From positions 930,001-994,000 of the forward strand of contig NZ_JAHCLT010000001.1 of assembly GCF_020005165.1 (NCBI RefSeq): a DNA stretch of 64,000 nt. The letters run 5' to 3'. How positions within the stretch are numbered: position 1 is the stretch's first letter; every line of letters begins with the position of its first letter. Both the position numbers and the translations under genes were made by a program. Below are positions 10,256 to 18,424 of this stretch, piece after piece. The DNA is from Kangiella taiwanensis. GTDB taxonomy: Bacteria; Pseudomonadota; Gammaproteobacteria; Enterobacterales; Kangiellaceae. A model generated the notes under the pieces. That model was not told where the DNA came from and did not search any database. It saw only the letters and a program-made list of their open reading frames with translations.

Positions 10256-10270
10256 CGCTGGTGCTTTGCT
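10235..10270 (-). terminator. Bidirectional terminator shared by the small gene and the convergent SDR gene
   Basis: Arms 10239-10248 and 10258-10267 pair over 10 bp. On the minus strand the right side is an uninterrupted T6 run, so it best serves the dehydrogenase gene. On the plus strand the stem overlaps the last codons and stop (10253-10255) of the 55-aa gene. Confidence 0.75.
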
Positions 10271-10297
10271 ATAAAGCGTAACTGATTAAACCGCTGG

Positions 10298-11056
10298 CTA
10301 TTGAAGTCGAGCGGCAGCGTCTAAACGAATCGTGGTTCCGTTTAGGTAAGCGTTTTCAGTAATATGTTGAACAAGCTTTGCGTACTCTTCAGGAGTACCG
10401 AAGCGCGATGGGTTAGGGATACCCGCAGCGATTTGTTCGCATACTTCAGGAGTGATCTTTTCCATCATTGGGGTTTCGAACACACCCGGAGCCACAGCCA
10501 TGACTCGAACGTTAATTCTTGCAAACTCACGAGCAAGTGGCAAAACCATCCCAACAATAGCAGACTTTGTTGCTGAATAAGCCGTTTGGCCTATTTGTCC
10601 TTCATAAGCCGCAATAGAAGCGGTGTGGATAATCACTCCACGCTCTCCATTCACTGCTTCATTTTCCTGCATGTGGCGAGATGCTGCGCGAGTCAGTAAG
10701 AAACTTCCAACTAAATTGATATCAACGACTTTTTGAAAGTAATCAGCTGGCATGGGTCCTTTTTTGCTATGAATAAGACCAGCGCCAAGGATTCCTGCAC
10801 ACCCTACAGCTAGGTTGATACCACCCATAAATTCTGCAGCTTTGTCCGCAGCATCTTCAACTTGCTGCTCTTTACTGATATCGGTGGTTATAAATACGGC
10901 ATTGCTACCCAACTCTTTGGCGACAGCATCGCCTTGCTCTTGATTGATGTCTAGAAGGGCGACCTTTCCACCAGCAGCGATAATGTGTTTTGCAGTAGCC
11001 AGGCCCAAGCCAGAGGCACCGCCACTAATTAAAGCTTTTGATTGCGAGAAATCCAT
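10298..11056 (-). CDS. Short-chain dehydrogenase, 3-hydroxyacyl-CoA dehydrogenase type-2-like
   Basis: 252 aa classical SDR. The cofactor motif GGASGLG (G12, G16, G18) and an acidic D36 after beta-2 (LLDIN) indicate NAD(H) preference. The catalytic tetrad is visible: N114 in INL, S147, Y160 and K164 in YSATK. The segment order and the ending RLDAAARLQ resemble the HSD17B10/type II 3-hydroxyacyl-CoA dehydrogenase branch, which oxidises 3-hydroxyacyl-CoA in fatty-acid or branched-chain catabolism. It stands alone, with a shared terminator at its end, and no acyl-CoA genes adjoin it, so the exact substrate is uncertain; an acetoacetyl-CoA reductase or other SDR role remains possible. Confidence 0.8.
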   Translation of the reverse strand: MDFSQSKALISGGASGLGLATAKHIIAAGGKVALLDINQEQGDAVAKELGSNAVFITTDISKEQQVEDAADKAAEFMGGINLAVGCAGILGAGLIHSKKGPMPADYFQKVVDINLVGSFLLTRAASRHMQENEAVNGERGVIIHTASIAAYEGQIGQTAYSATKSAIVGMVLPLAREFARINVRVMAVAPGVFETPMMEKITPEVCEQIAAGIPNPSRFGTPEEYAKLVQHITENAYLNGTTIRLDAAARLQ

Positions 11057-11136
11057 CGTCAGTTACTCGTCATGAAGTTTGTATGAGGTTGGGCATTGTA
11101 CCAACCCCAGTGACTGATGCCAATTTTCGAATAACG

Positions 11137-12888
11137 CTAACGTTTATCGTAAAGCTGAGGAAGTTTGTCTGCTGGACGCTCTTGATCATCAGTATTGAAC
11201 CCTGAAAGATGTTTTGCCAACTCACGCCCTTTCCACTGACGGGGTTGTTTTTGATTTGATTGAGCGGAATAACATACTGACTGTAACATTTCGAGTTCTT
11301 CCGCGAGAGCTTGATACTGGTGTTCTCGACAGTAACGAATCAATTGCGTCACGTTAACAAGGTGAGCGGGGCTGCTATCGTTTTTCAGCCATGATGCTAA
11401 ATGTTGAATAGTGCTTTTCGCATCGTTTACCTTGGCAGCCGCAATAGCCTCTCTGAGTGTCGAGTGTGGACCTTGACGAAGTTGTTCATTACTGGCGTCA
11501 CGGTCCTGAGGAATTAGCGAGCGTGATTGACTTTTTTGTCTCAAGAAGAGCACTAGAGTTACCAACCACATAGCGGCTAATGCAAACGTTATGTATTTCC
11601 AGTAGTCATAAGTACTGTCCGTGGCCGAGGTATCTTGATTATTGGCAGGTCCAGCGTCTGGTCGCATTGCTTGTTTTTGTGCTTCTGGGATCACCGTCTG
11701 AGGCTGGTTATTATTAATTTGTTGACTACTTTGCTCTACACGAATGGTTTGCGCAGGAAGCGTTGCATACTCCTGTTGATCTGTGGTCACGTTCCACCAA
11801 GGAACCTTGACCTCAGGAATCGTAATCTCTCCAGATTTGTTGGGTATGACCGCGATTTTTTCAAAGTGGTAGCTATTCACACCGAATCGATTGATTCGTT
11901 GACGGTACTGCGGAGTATCACGGTAAATCGTCACACCATCCTCTTCCGGAAATGTCACAGTAGGGAGTTGAGTTGTCAGTAACCCTGTTCCCTTGATGAT
12001 TAAGTCGAGATTAGCAGGATCACCAACACGGAAAGTTTGGTTTTTCGGCTGCCATTCCGCTTCTAATTCAAGTTTTTTAGCAGGCAGCCATGGCTCAAGC
12101 GCATTTTGTGGTTTAGGTTTAACGTTGACGGTGTACTTCTGAGTGCTGAGGCTGATTGGTTTCAGTTGTGAGCGCTGCCAGGGAGAGCGACCTTGGCTCT
12201 CTTCTAGCACGGTTGCACTGTAGGTCATAGGTTCAATGATCATTTCTCCACTCTGTTGTGGAAAAATAGCATAGCGCTGTTCTACCACTCGAAAGTTATT
12301 TCCTTCTTTGACTACGTCGAAGGTTTTGTTCTCACCGAGTTGCTCAACAAGCGCATTGGTCACGCGAATAGGGGTTATGTTTTGATTACGCGCAACAACC
12401 GAACGATAAATACGGACTGTGAATAATAATTGTTGTTGAACGTAGACTTCCTCATCGCTAAGGTTGGCTCGAAGTTTAATCTTGGCATTACTGGCGTCGC
12501 CGATATCATCCTGTTGCGGCAAAATACGGATAGTAAAAGCGTCAGAGCGCTCGTTACCAATACTTAGCGGAGGAATTGTGTAAGTTCCAGATTCGGTGGC
12601 AAGCAACTCAAAGTCCCAGCCCATTTGAGTATTGTACTGTCCGTTGACAATAATGCTGCTGTTGTATTCTTGACGGCCACGAATAGTAATTTCTTCCGGA
12701 ATAAAGTTAACACCGGCGCCTGCATTCAACGTATTGGACTCTTCGACTTGAACACGTAAATGAAAGGTCTCATTTTCATGGATATCGGTTCGATCCAACG
12801 ATAGAGTGATTTCTGCTGATGCGCTAGCAGCTACTACCGTGAGAAGCATAAAGGTGATGTTAGAAATAAGATGCTTTAGTTTTGTCAT
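11137..12888 (-). CDS. BatD family protein (oxygen-tolerance/aerotolerance type)
   Basis: 583 aa. A signal peptide (residues 1-25, ending ASASA) is followed by repeated beta-sandwich domains with the family's DRTDIHENETFHLRV-type opening. A single TM segment near 430-450 (ITFALAAMWLVTLVLFL) leads to a cytoplasmic tail of about 130 aa. This is the BatD layout: a large periplasmic part anchored by one helix. It is the last gene of a six-gene operon, 6 nt after the BatB/C fusion. BatD proteins accompany VWA proteins and MoxR ATPases in Bacteroides-aerotolerance-type operons and are thought to act in envelope complexes; the molecular role is not established. Confidence 0.85.
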   Translation of the reverse strand: MTKLKHLISNITFMLLTVVAASASAEITLSLDRTDIHENETFHLRVQVEESNTLNAGAGVNFIPEEITIRGRQEYNSSIIVNGQYNTQMGWDFELLATESGTYTIPPLSIGNERSDAFTIRILPQQDDIGDASNAKIKLRANLSDEEVYVQQQLLFTVRIYRSVVARNQNITPIRVTNALVEQLGENKTFDVVKEGNNFRVVEQRYAIFPQQSGEMIIEPMTYSATVLEESQGRSPWQRSQLKPISLSTQKYTVNVKPKPQNALEPWLPAKKLELEAEWQPKNQTFRVGDPANLDLIIKGTGLLTTQLPTVTFPEEDGVTIYRDTPQYRQRINRFGVNSYHFEKIAVIPNKSGEITIPEVKVPWWNVTTDQQEYATLPAQTIRVEQSSQQINNNQPQTVIPEAQKQAMRPDAGPANNQDTSATDSTYDYWKYITFALAAMWLVTLVLFLRQKSQSRSLIPQDRDASNEQLRQGPHSTLREAIAAAKVNDAKSTIQHLASWLKNDSSPAHLVNVTQLIRYCREHQYQALAEELEMLQSVCYSAQSNQKQPRQWKGRELAKHLSGFNTDDQERPADKLPQLYDKR

Positions 12889-12894
12889 CAGTTA

Positions 12895-14667
12895 TTACCA
12901 GTTTTCTTCAACATGCTGCTTATGGCCGCGACGCTGGTACTCACGGTACATTTTACGTCGTAATAAACCACCAGGATCATCGGAGATTCGTTTGAGCCAC
13001 TGTTCCATCTCCTGATCTTTTTCCTCTTCCTTAAACTGATCCTCCAGTTGTTGTTTGCTTTGTTGAGTTTGTGGCTGTTGCTCTTCTTGCTGTTGCTGAT
13101 TTTGTTGCTCTGAAGATTCTTCCTTGGAATCTTGTTGAGAGTCTTGCTGGTTCTCTTGCTGAGACTGCTGCTGGTCCTGCTGTTGCTCAGACTCGCCATT
13201 TTGATTTTGATCTTGTTGCTGTTGTTGATCTTGCTGCTGCTTCAGATCTTCAATAATCTTTTTATTGTACTGCGCATCCTCGTGAGAAGGCTCCATTTGT
13301 AACGCTTGGTCATAAGCAGAAATCGCTTCTTCGTACTGACCATTAAGAGCGAGAGCGTTGGCTTTATTATAATAGTCATCTGCTACAAGAGAATCTTCAG
13401 GGATTTTGTCAAGAAGGCTTTCAGCTGCCTTGTAACTACCCATGCGATAGGCTGATAAAGACTTCCAGCGTGAGTCTTCAAATGTATTATAAGCTGCAGT
13501 TGCATTATCGTTGTCGAATAGTTTTTTGCCTTGCTGATCTTTATTTAAAAAAAGCTCCTCTATGATGCCTATCTCTGTTGCATCGTTTTCAATCACCGGC
13601 TCGTTCGGTTGCGCTGCATGGACATTCGGTGTTGCAAAACCTGCAAACATCATGATGCATAAACAGCCCAATAGACTGCGGTGCTTGAAGCTCAAGAGCA
13701 CAATGGGCAGTAATAAAATGATTAACCAATAGCCTAGGTCGAACCAGTCATCAGCAAACTTATTGTCTTTGTCGGCAGCTTCAGTTGGGATGCTGGAGGC
13801 TTCGGCCATGAGCTCAACATCTTGATTATCGACGGTTACTGGAGTTAGAACCGCGTTAACCGTTTCCGCAAAACGGACCATGTTCGAGTAATCGAGTTGA
13901 GGGATGACAATATTACCGTTGCGGTCTTTGAGGAAGCCTTCTTCATCCGAAAGCTTAATCGGCGCACCATCTTCCGTGCCAATAGCCAAAATATTAAGTT
14001 GGTAGGGTGTGCCATCCAGTAAATCCGTGATTCTATCTAAGCTTTCTTGGTCAGCGCCGTCCGTAAACCACAAAATTTTACCTTGAGCGAGCCCCGTATT
14101 ATCAAGTAGGTTAATAGCATGCTCAAAACCTGTTTCGGGACGACTACCTAAAATTGGCATGATTTTTGTTGATACCGCGCCGAGCAAGTTTTCAATGGTG
14201 TCTTTGTCACTGGTTAGTGGGCTCAGGATAAAGCCATCGCCAGCATAAACGACTAAACCGGTTAGTCCTTCATGGTGTAACTTTAAATAGTCTTTAATTT
14301 TAAACTTGGCCCGCTCCAAGCGACTGGGTTTAATATCGTCTGAATCCATAGAGAGCGATAAATCTAAAAGGACTACTTGTGTCGCTTTGCTTGAAAAAAC
14401 CGGTTGTGGTGTTTTCTTCCACGTAGGTCCTGCTAGCGCAATGCTTGCTATGATCCAGAAAACTAGGAGCATAACTGGTAAGTGCTTTAACCCTTTGCTT
14501 TTATCCGAACGTGGCATAATCCAGTTCAGCAAGTGCGGATCAATAATTGCGGCCCAGCCTTGCTCAGAAGAACCGTGCTTTTTATACAGCCAATAAAGTA
14601 CAGCCGCTGGAATAATAAGCAGAAGAGCCCATGGTCTAATGAAGTGAAAAAGACTCAAATCAGGCAT
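12895..14667 (-). CDS. BatB-BatC fusion: VWA domain, TPR and Gln-rich tail
   Basis: 590 aa from the ATG at 14667, chosen because AGGAG lies 7 nt before it; a TTG two codons upstream lacks that spacing. The order is two N-terminal TM segments, a VWA domain (about 90-290) with the MIDAS motif DLSLSMDS, further TM segments around 310-350, TPR units (about 395-475: YYNKANALALNGQYEEAISA), then a low-complexity Q/E/D-rich stretch to the end. In many genomes BatB (VWA) and BatC (TPR) are separate; here they are one chain. Its start overlaps the BatA stop by 8 nt. The MIDAS site suggests metal-dependent protein binding, by family inference. Confidence 0.87.
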   Translation of the reverse strand: MPDLSLFHFIRPWALLLIIPAAVLYWLYKKHGSSEQGWAAIIDPHLLNWIMPRSDKSKGLKHLPVMLLVFWIIASIALAGPTWKKTPQPVFSSKATQVVLLDLSLSMDSDDIKPSRLERAKFKIKDYLKLHHEGLTGLVVYAGDGFILSPLTSDKDTIENLLGAVSTKIMPILGSRPETGFEHAINLLDNTGLAQGKILWFTDGADQESLDRITDLLDGTPYQLNILAIGTEDGAPIKLSDEEGFLKDRNGNIVIPQLDYSNMVRFAETVNAVLTPVTVDNQDVELMAEASSIPTEAADKDNKFADDWFDLGYWLIILLLPIVLLSFKHRSLLGCLCIMMFAGFATPNVHAAQPNEPVIENDATEIGIIEELFLNKDQQGKKLFDNDNATAAYNTFEDSRWKSLSAYRMGSYKAAESLLDKIPEDSLVADDYYNKANALALNGQYEEAISAYDQALQMEPSHEDAQYNKKIIEDLKQQQDQQQQQDQNQNGESEQQQDQQQSQQENQQDSQQDSKEESSEQQNQQQQEEQQPQTQQSKQQLEDQFKEEEKDQEMEQWLKRISDDPGGLLRRKMYREYQRRGHKQHVEENW

Positions 14668-15679
14668 TATCAATCTCCTGTTGAGTAGCTTGGGACTTTC
14701 TCGGATTTACTAAAACACGAAGCAAAACTTTAATAAAACTGAAAGCAATTGCTAACAACAATGGAATAAAGAATAACGCTTTGCTTGGACGATAACTTTG
14801 ATCCAAGTCTTCTACTGGTTCTAACTGATCGAGCGTTTCATAAATTTGTTCCAGTTCCCGAGTATTTTTTGCTCGGAAATATTGTCCGCCAGTTTTTTGA
14901 GCAACTGCCTTTAACGTTTCTTCATCCAGCTCTTTGGAAGGGTTGATGGTACGATTACCAAAGAAGCTGTTTCTAACCACCATTCTATCGGCGCCGACGC
15001 CGATGGTATAAATAGTAACGCCAGCATGCTCAGCCAACTCAGCGGCTTGGATAGGATTCAAAACACCTGTGTTGTTTTGTCCATCGGTTAATAAAATAAG
15101 AACACGGTTTTCAGCATTTCGATCTTTTAGGCGCTTAACTGCTAGACCAATGCTGTCACCAATAGCGGTACGAGATGAGCCAGCCAAGCCGATTTCCGTT
15201 TCATCCAGCATTAGCTGAACGGTTTCCAAGTCAAAAGTGAGTGGTGTTTGGAGGTATGCCTGCTCACCAAATAATATCAAACCTAAGCGATCGCCATCTC
15301 GACGCTGAATAAATTCTTTCATCAGGGCTTTTACAGCAATTAAGCGATTCACTTGTTGATTATCAATCATCATGTCCTCCATCTCCATGGAGCCCGAGAT
15401 ATCAATACTGACCATCAAGTCTCGTCCGCTGCTTGGAAGCGCGACAGAGTCTCCAACCCAAGTAGGGCGGGCAATCGCTACCACCAGTAATAGCCATAAC
15501 AAAAAGTTGTACCAAGGGAAGTGGCTTTTGACTTTTTTGCCTTGCTCACGCTGCATTTTCCAGTACAAAAATAGCGGCGCACGCAACGCCTGTTGACGTT
15601 GCTTACGCTCCTCAAGCCACCAAACGAGTAGCGGCAGCGGAATAAGAAGTAATAACCAAGGCCACTGGAACTCAAACAT
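14660..15679 (-). CDS. BatA-like VWA domain membrane protein
   Basis: 339 aa from the ATG at 15679 (AGGAG 7 nt upstream); an ATG eight codons earlier has its purine stretch too close. Two N-terminal TM segments (FEFQWPWLLLLIPLPLL and a second near 50-65) precede a VWA domain with the MIDAS motif DISGSMEMED and LLTDGQNNTG. A C-terminal TM helix (ALFFIPLLLAIAFSFI) closes the chain. This is the standard BatA layout, with the VWA domain placed between membrane helices. It overlaps the upstream DUF4381 gene by 8 nt and the next gene by 8 nt, so translation is coupled through the operon. Confidence 0.88.
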   Translation of the reverse strand: MFEFQWPWLLLLIPLPLLVWWLEERKQRQQALRAPLFLYWKMQREQGKKVKSHFPWYNFLLWLLLVVAIARPTWVGDSVALPSSGRDLMVSIDISGSMEMEDMMIDNQQVNRLIAVKALMKEFIQRRDGDRLGLILFGEQAYLQTPLTFDLETVQLMLDETEIGLAGSSRTAIGDSIGLAVKRLKDRNAENRVLILLTDGQNNTGVLNPIQAAELAEHAGVTIYTIGVGADRMVVRNSFFGNRTINPSKELDEETLKAVAQKTGGQYFRAKNTRELEQIYETLDQLEPVEDLDQSYRPSKALFFIPLLLAIAFSFIKVLLRVLVNPRKSQATQQEIDNA

Positions 15680-16202
15680 GGACCAGCTCCTTTTGCTCTT
15701 CATAGCCTCTCACCTGTTCAGGTAAGCTTTCAGCCCAACGAATAATCTCGTTCATGATTAAAGGTTTATCGAGCTGGCTTGTGGCAGAGTCTGGTTTGTA
15801 GGGAAGGTCGACAAAGGCATCAAGAGTACTGTCACTGAGTGCCTCGCCACGAGTGGCTTTCAAGAAATATATCCACTCTGACTGGCTCAGTGAACATATC
15901 TTGGTTTGATCAACGTAGCATAAGCTTAATCGACGCATAATGTGTTGGCTTTTAGCGAGCCAGCGAGGATCATGGTTATGTTGTAATTCTTTTAGCTCCA
16001 CGACGGCGAAACGAACGTAACGGTAGTGATGCTTTTTGATCAAGGCGCGGATCAGTAGCAATAAAGCAATTAAAGCGACCAAACCAATAATGACCCACCA
16101 GCCGATGGCGAGTGGCCACCAGCTCACGCTATCAGGCACATGAACATCGCGTAGCTGCTGTAACAGTTGGCTTTGAGTTGAGTTCACTATCGCCAGGTTC
16201 AT
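15672..16202 (-). CDS. DUF4381 family membrane protein
   Basis: 176 aa. A short N-terminal part with SVSWWPLAIGWWVI leads into one TM helix (about 28-51), followed by a basic cytoplasmic domain of about 120 aa. This matches DUF4381, a family seen almost only between DUF58 and BatA genes in gammaproteobacterial MoxR operons. GAGGAG sits 6 nt before the ATG, and the start overlaps the DUF58 stop as ATGA. The function is unknown; a scaffold for the VWA proteins is a guess from position. Confidence 0.8.
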   Translation of the reverse strand: MNLAIVNSTQSQLLQQLRDVHVPDSVSWWPLAIGWWVIIGLVALIALLLLIRALIKKHHYRYVRFAVVELKELQHNHDPRWLAKSQHIMRRLSLCYVDQTKICSLSQSEWIYFLKATRGEALSDSTLDAFVDLPYKPDSATSQLDKPLIMNEIIRWAESLPEQVRGYEEQKELVHV

Positions 16203-17221
16203 CGTTGCTCCTCGCTTAGCGTTGAAGCTGTGTTCATGTCAGCGTTTTTTAATTGCAGGTTACTTTGAATAGAAGGATCCAGCGATAAGTCAGTAATCGA
16301 GTCAGCAGTGCTACACAATGCAAAAGATGATTGGGCGCGCGTAAACTCTTGTCGAATATCGGCGACGCGTTGCAAAAAGGCTTGTTGGTGCCGCTGCATA
16401 TCACGTTTATTACTGGCGTCGATTCGAATATGGCGTAAGCCATCGGTCAATGTGTATTGACCTGGGACGGGAATCGAGGCTTCTAAGGGATCGGCGATCA
16501 TCACTCCATAAATATCATTATGTTGCGATAAATAGGTCAAGTGTTGGCGACAGTCATCAGTCAGGTTCATAAAGTCACTGAAGATATAAATCAAGCTGCC
16601 ACCTTTTACCAAGTGGCGAAGCCGCATCAACATATCTTCTAGTGAGTTCTGATTGACGTCATAAGCGTTAGCCTCTGAGTAAACGGAGTCTAAACGCTGG
16701 TTGTGCAGTTCCATAAGATGTTGCAGAAGGCGTAGTCCGTTCTGACGACGATTCGATGGTTTTAGCTCAATATGCTCATTCGCCGTGCTGAATAGTCCAG
16801 CGACACGGTTGCCACTATTAAAAGCAGCCCAGAAAGCACGTGCCGAATGTAAGCAGGCTAGCGTTGATTTAAATCGATGACGCGATCCGAAGAACATGGT
16901 GTCTTGCAGGTCGGTGAGAATAAATACAGGACGTTCGCGTTCTTCTTGGAAAATCTTGGTGTGCACCTTTCCAGTACGCGCCGTCACTCGCCAGTCAATG
17001 GTGCGAATGTCATCGCCAGGCTGGTATTGGCGAACTTCGGCAAACTCCATGCCACGACCTTTGAAAGGCGACAAGTGACCACCGACTAAGTGCGCCCGGG
17101 TTTTCTTGTGTGGCAGCGGAATCGATTCTTTGGCCCAGTACTGGCAGGCAATCAGTTGCTCTAAGCTCAGTTCAATACTGTGCTCACGTGCTTGTTTTGC
17201 CGTAACGTTGTGTTCAGTCAT
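16199..17221 (-). CDS. DUF58 domain protein (MoxR-associated)
   Basis: 340 aa, soluble. The DUF58 core is clear: GRGMEFAEVRQYQPGDDIRTIDW (within residues 55-80), followed by a VWA-like fold (FILTDLQDTMFFG, LIYIFSDFM). It lies 20 nt after the MoxR gene and overlaps DUF4381 by 4 nt. DUF58 proteins pair with MoxR AAA ATPases, which are thought to act as chaperones for VWA-type clients. No TM helices are evident, unlike the second DUF58 protein at 24827, so the two DUF58 copies are of different subtypes. Confidence 0.87.
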   Translation of the reverse strand: MTEHNVTAKQAREHSIELSLEQLIACQYWAKESIPLPHKKTRAHLVGGHLSPFKGRGMEFAEVRQYQPGDDIRTIDWRVTARTGKVHTKIFQEERERPVFILTDLQDTMFFGSRHRFKSTLACLHSARAFWAAFNSGNRVAGLFSTANEHIELKPSNRRQNGLRLLQHLMELHNQRLDSVYSEANAYDVNQNSLEDMLMRLRHLVKGGSLIYIFSDFMNLTDDCRQHLTYLSQHNDIYGVMIADPLEASIPVPGQYTLTDGLRHIRIDASNKRDMQRHQQAFLQRVADIRQEFTRAQSSFALCSTADSITDLSLDPSIQSNLQLKNADMNTASTLSEEQR

Positions 17222-17241
17222 GCAACACTATATTCAGTCGT

Positions 17242-18201
17242 TTAAGGGGTCGGGACTAAGCGAATCAGTTGCTCAATCACGTCATTGGTACTCACGCCTT
17301 CGGCTTCCGCCTGATAACTGAGGATAATTCGATGACGAAGAATTTCGCCTAAGATCGATTGAACGTCGCCAGGAGTGACGTAATCGCGGTTATCGAGCCA
17401 AGCTTGTGCTCGCGCGCATCGATCTAAGGCGATAGTGGCACGCGGACTAGCACCATATTCAATGTAATTCGCTAAATCTGGTGCATGCTGCTCGGGATCT
17501 CGGGTGGCAATAATCAGTTGCACTAGATATTGTTCAACCTCAGGCGCCATATGAACCGTAAGCACTTCTTTACGAGCTGTGAACAAATCGTCTTGGCTGA
17601 TGCTTAATGCCTTTGGCGGTTCGCCCGATAGGGCTTCTTGTCGATTCACGGCTAGAATTTGTGCTTCGGCTTCATGATCAGGGTAGCCAACTTCGACATG
17701 CATCAAGAAACGATCCAACTGAGCTTCTGGGAGCGGGTAAGTTCCTTCTTGCTCAATAGGGTTTTGCGTTGCCATCACCAAGAAAAAGGCCGGTAGGTCA
17801 AAGCTTTCGCGACCCACGGTGATTTGACGTTCGGCCATGGCTTCCAACAACGCAGACTGCACCTTGGCGGGCGCACGGTTGATTTCATCGGCCAATATCA
17901 AGTTATGGAACAATGGCCCTTTCTGAAAGTGAAAACTACCGTCTTGGGGGCGATAGATCTCGGTGCCCGTTAAATCAGCCGGTAATAAGTCAGGCGTAAA
18001 TTGCACACGGTGGAAGCTGCCTTCCATCGCGGTGGATAATTCTTTAATCGCACGAGTCTTAGCCAGGCCTGGTGCACCTTCGACGAGCAAGTGGCCATCC
18101 GCAAGAAGTGCGATGATCATTTTATGCACCAAGCTCTCTTGGCCAATAATTCGTGATTTTAGAAATTCATCAAGTTGAATAAATTGTTCTTTTGTACTCA
18201 T
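17242..18201 (-). CDS. MoxR family AAA+ ATPase (first copy)
   Basis: 319 aa from the ATG at 18201, preferred over a GTG at 18237 because AAGG lies 6 nt upstream and MSTKEQF is the usual type of start. Walker A is GAPGLAKT and Walker B is LILADEINRAP, with sensor ATQNPIEQEGTYPLPEAQLDRF, all diagnostic of the MoxR subfamily. It is the first gene of the MoxR-DUF58-DUF4381-BatA-BatBC-BatD operon, divergent from fadI. MoxR ATPases are proposed chaperones that mature VWA-domain complexes; the client here is presumably the Bat proteins encoded downstream. Confidence 0.92.
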   Translation of the reverse strand: MSTKEQFIQLDEFLKSRIIGQESLVHKMIIALLADGHLLVEGAPGLAKTRAIKELSTAMEGSFHRVQFTPDLLPADLTGTEIYRPQDGSFHFQKGPLFHNLILADEINRAPAKVQSALLEAMAERQITVGRESFDLPAFFLVMATQNPIEQEGTYPLPEAQLDRFLMHVEVGYPDHEAEAQILAVNRQEALSGEPPKALSISQDDLFTARKEVLTVHMAPEVEQYLVQLIIATRDPEQHAPDLANYIEYGASPRATIALDRCARAQAWLDNRDYVTPGDVQSILGEILRHRIILSYQAEAEGVSTNDVIEQLIRLVPTP

Positions 18202-18353
18202 GATTGCCTTTGTGCACTTATCGATTGCATGGGTCACAATGTAATGGATTTACTGGCTGTTTTGTATCAAAAAACCATAAAAAGTTGCAACTAATTGTTA
18301 CGACTAGAGACTTTTAGCCTCACTTTGAGGTGAATTGTAAGATTATGAATAAA

Positions 18354-18371
18354 TTCAAACGAGTGTTTGAA
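18354..18371 (+). promoter_or_regulatory. PsrA-type operator overlapping the fadI promoter
   Basis: A perfect inverted repeat TTCAAAC-GAGT-GTTTGAA. It fits the PsrA recognition pattern as I know it (CAAAC, 2-4 nt, GTTTG). PsrA is a TetR-family regulator of fatty-acid degradation in Pseudomonas and other gammaproteobacteria. The right arm overlaps the -35 element, as expected for repression relieved by long-chain fatty acids or acyl-CoA. Assignment to PsrA is inference; the symmetry is seen directly. Confidence 0.7.
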
Positions 18372-18394
18372 ATATGGCAATGTTTCGGTAGAAT
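18367..18394 (+). promoter_or_regulatory. fadIJ promoter
   Basis: TTGAAA (18367-18372), 16-nt spacer, TAGAAT (18389-18394), about 30 nt before the fadI start. The -35 overlaps the right arm of the PsrA-like operator. Confidence 0.6.
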
Positions 18395-18424
18395 CAAGAA
18401 TAGAATATTTTATCAGGAGTCATC

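Noticed and set aside
12888-13199. A 103-codon frame antiparallel in phase to the Gln-rich tail of BatB/C
   Set aside because: Low-complexity shadow of the CAG/CAA-rich tract; same strand but another frame, no start signals.
13010-13260. Possible tandem DNA repeat (TTG/CTG-rich)
   Set aside because: It is the coding of a Gln-rich protein tail; no regular unit length is visible.
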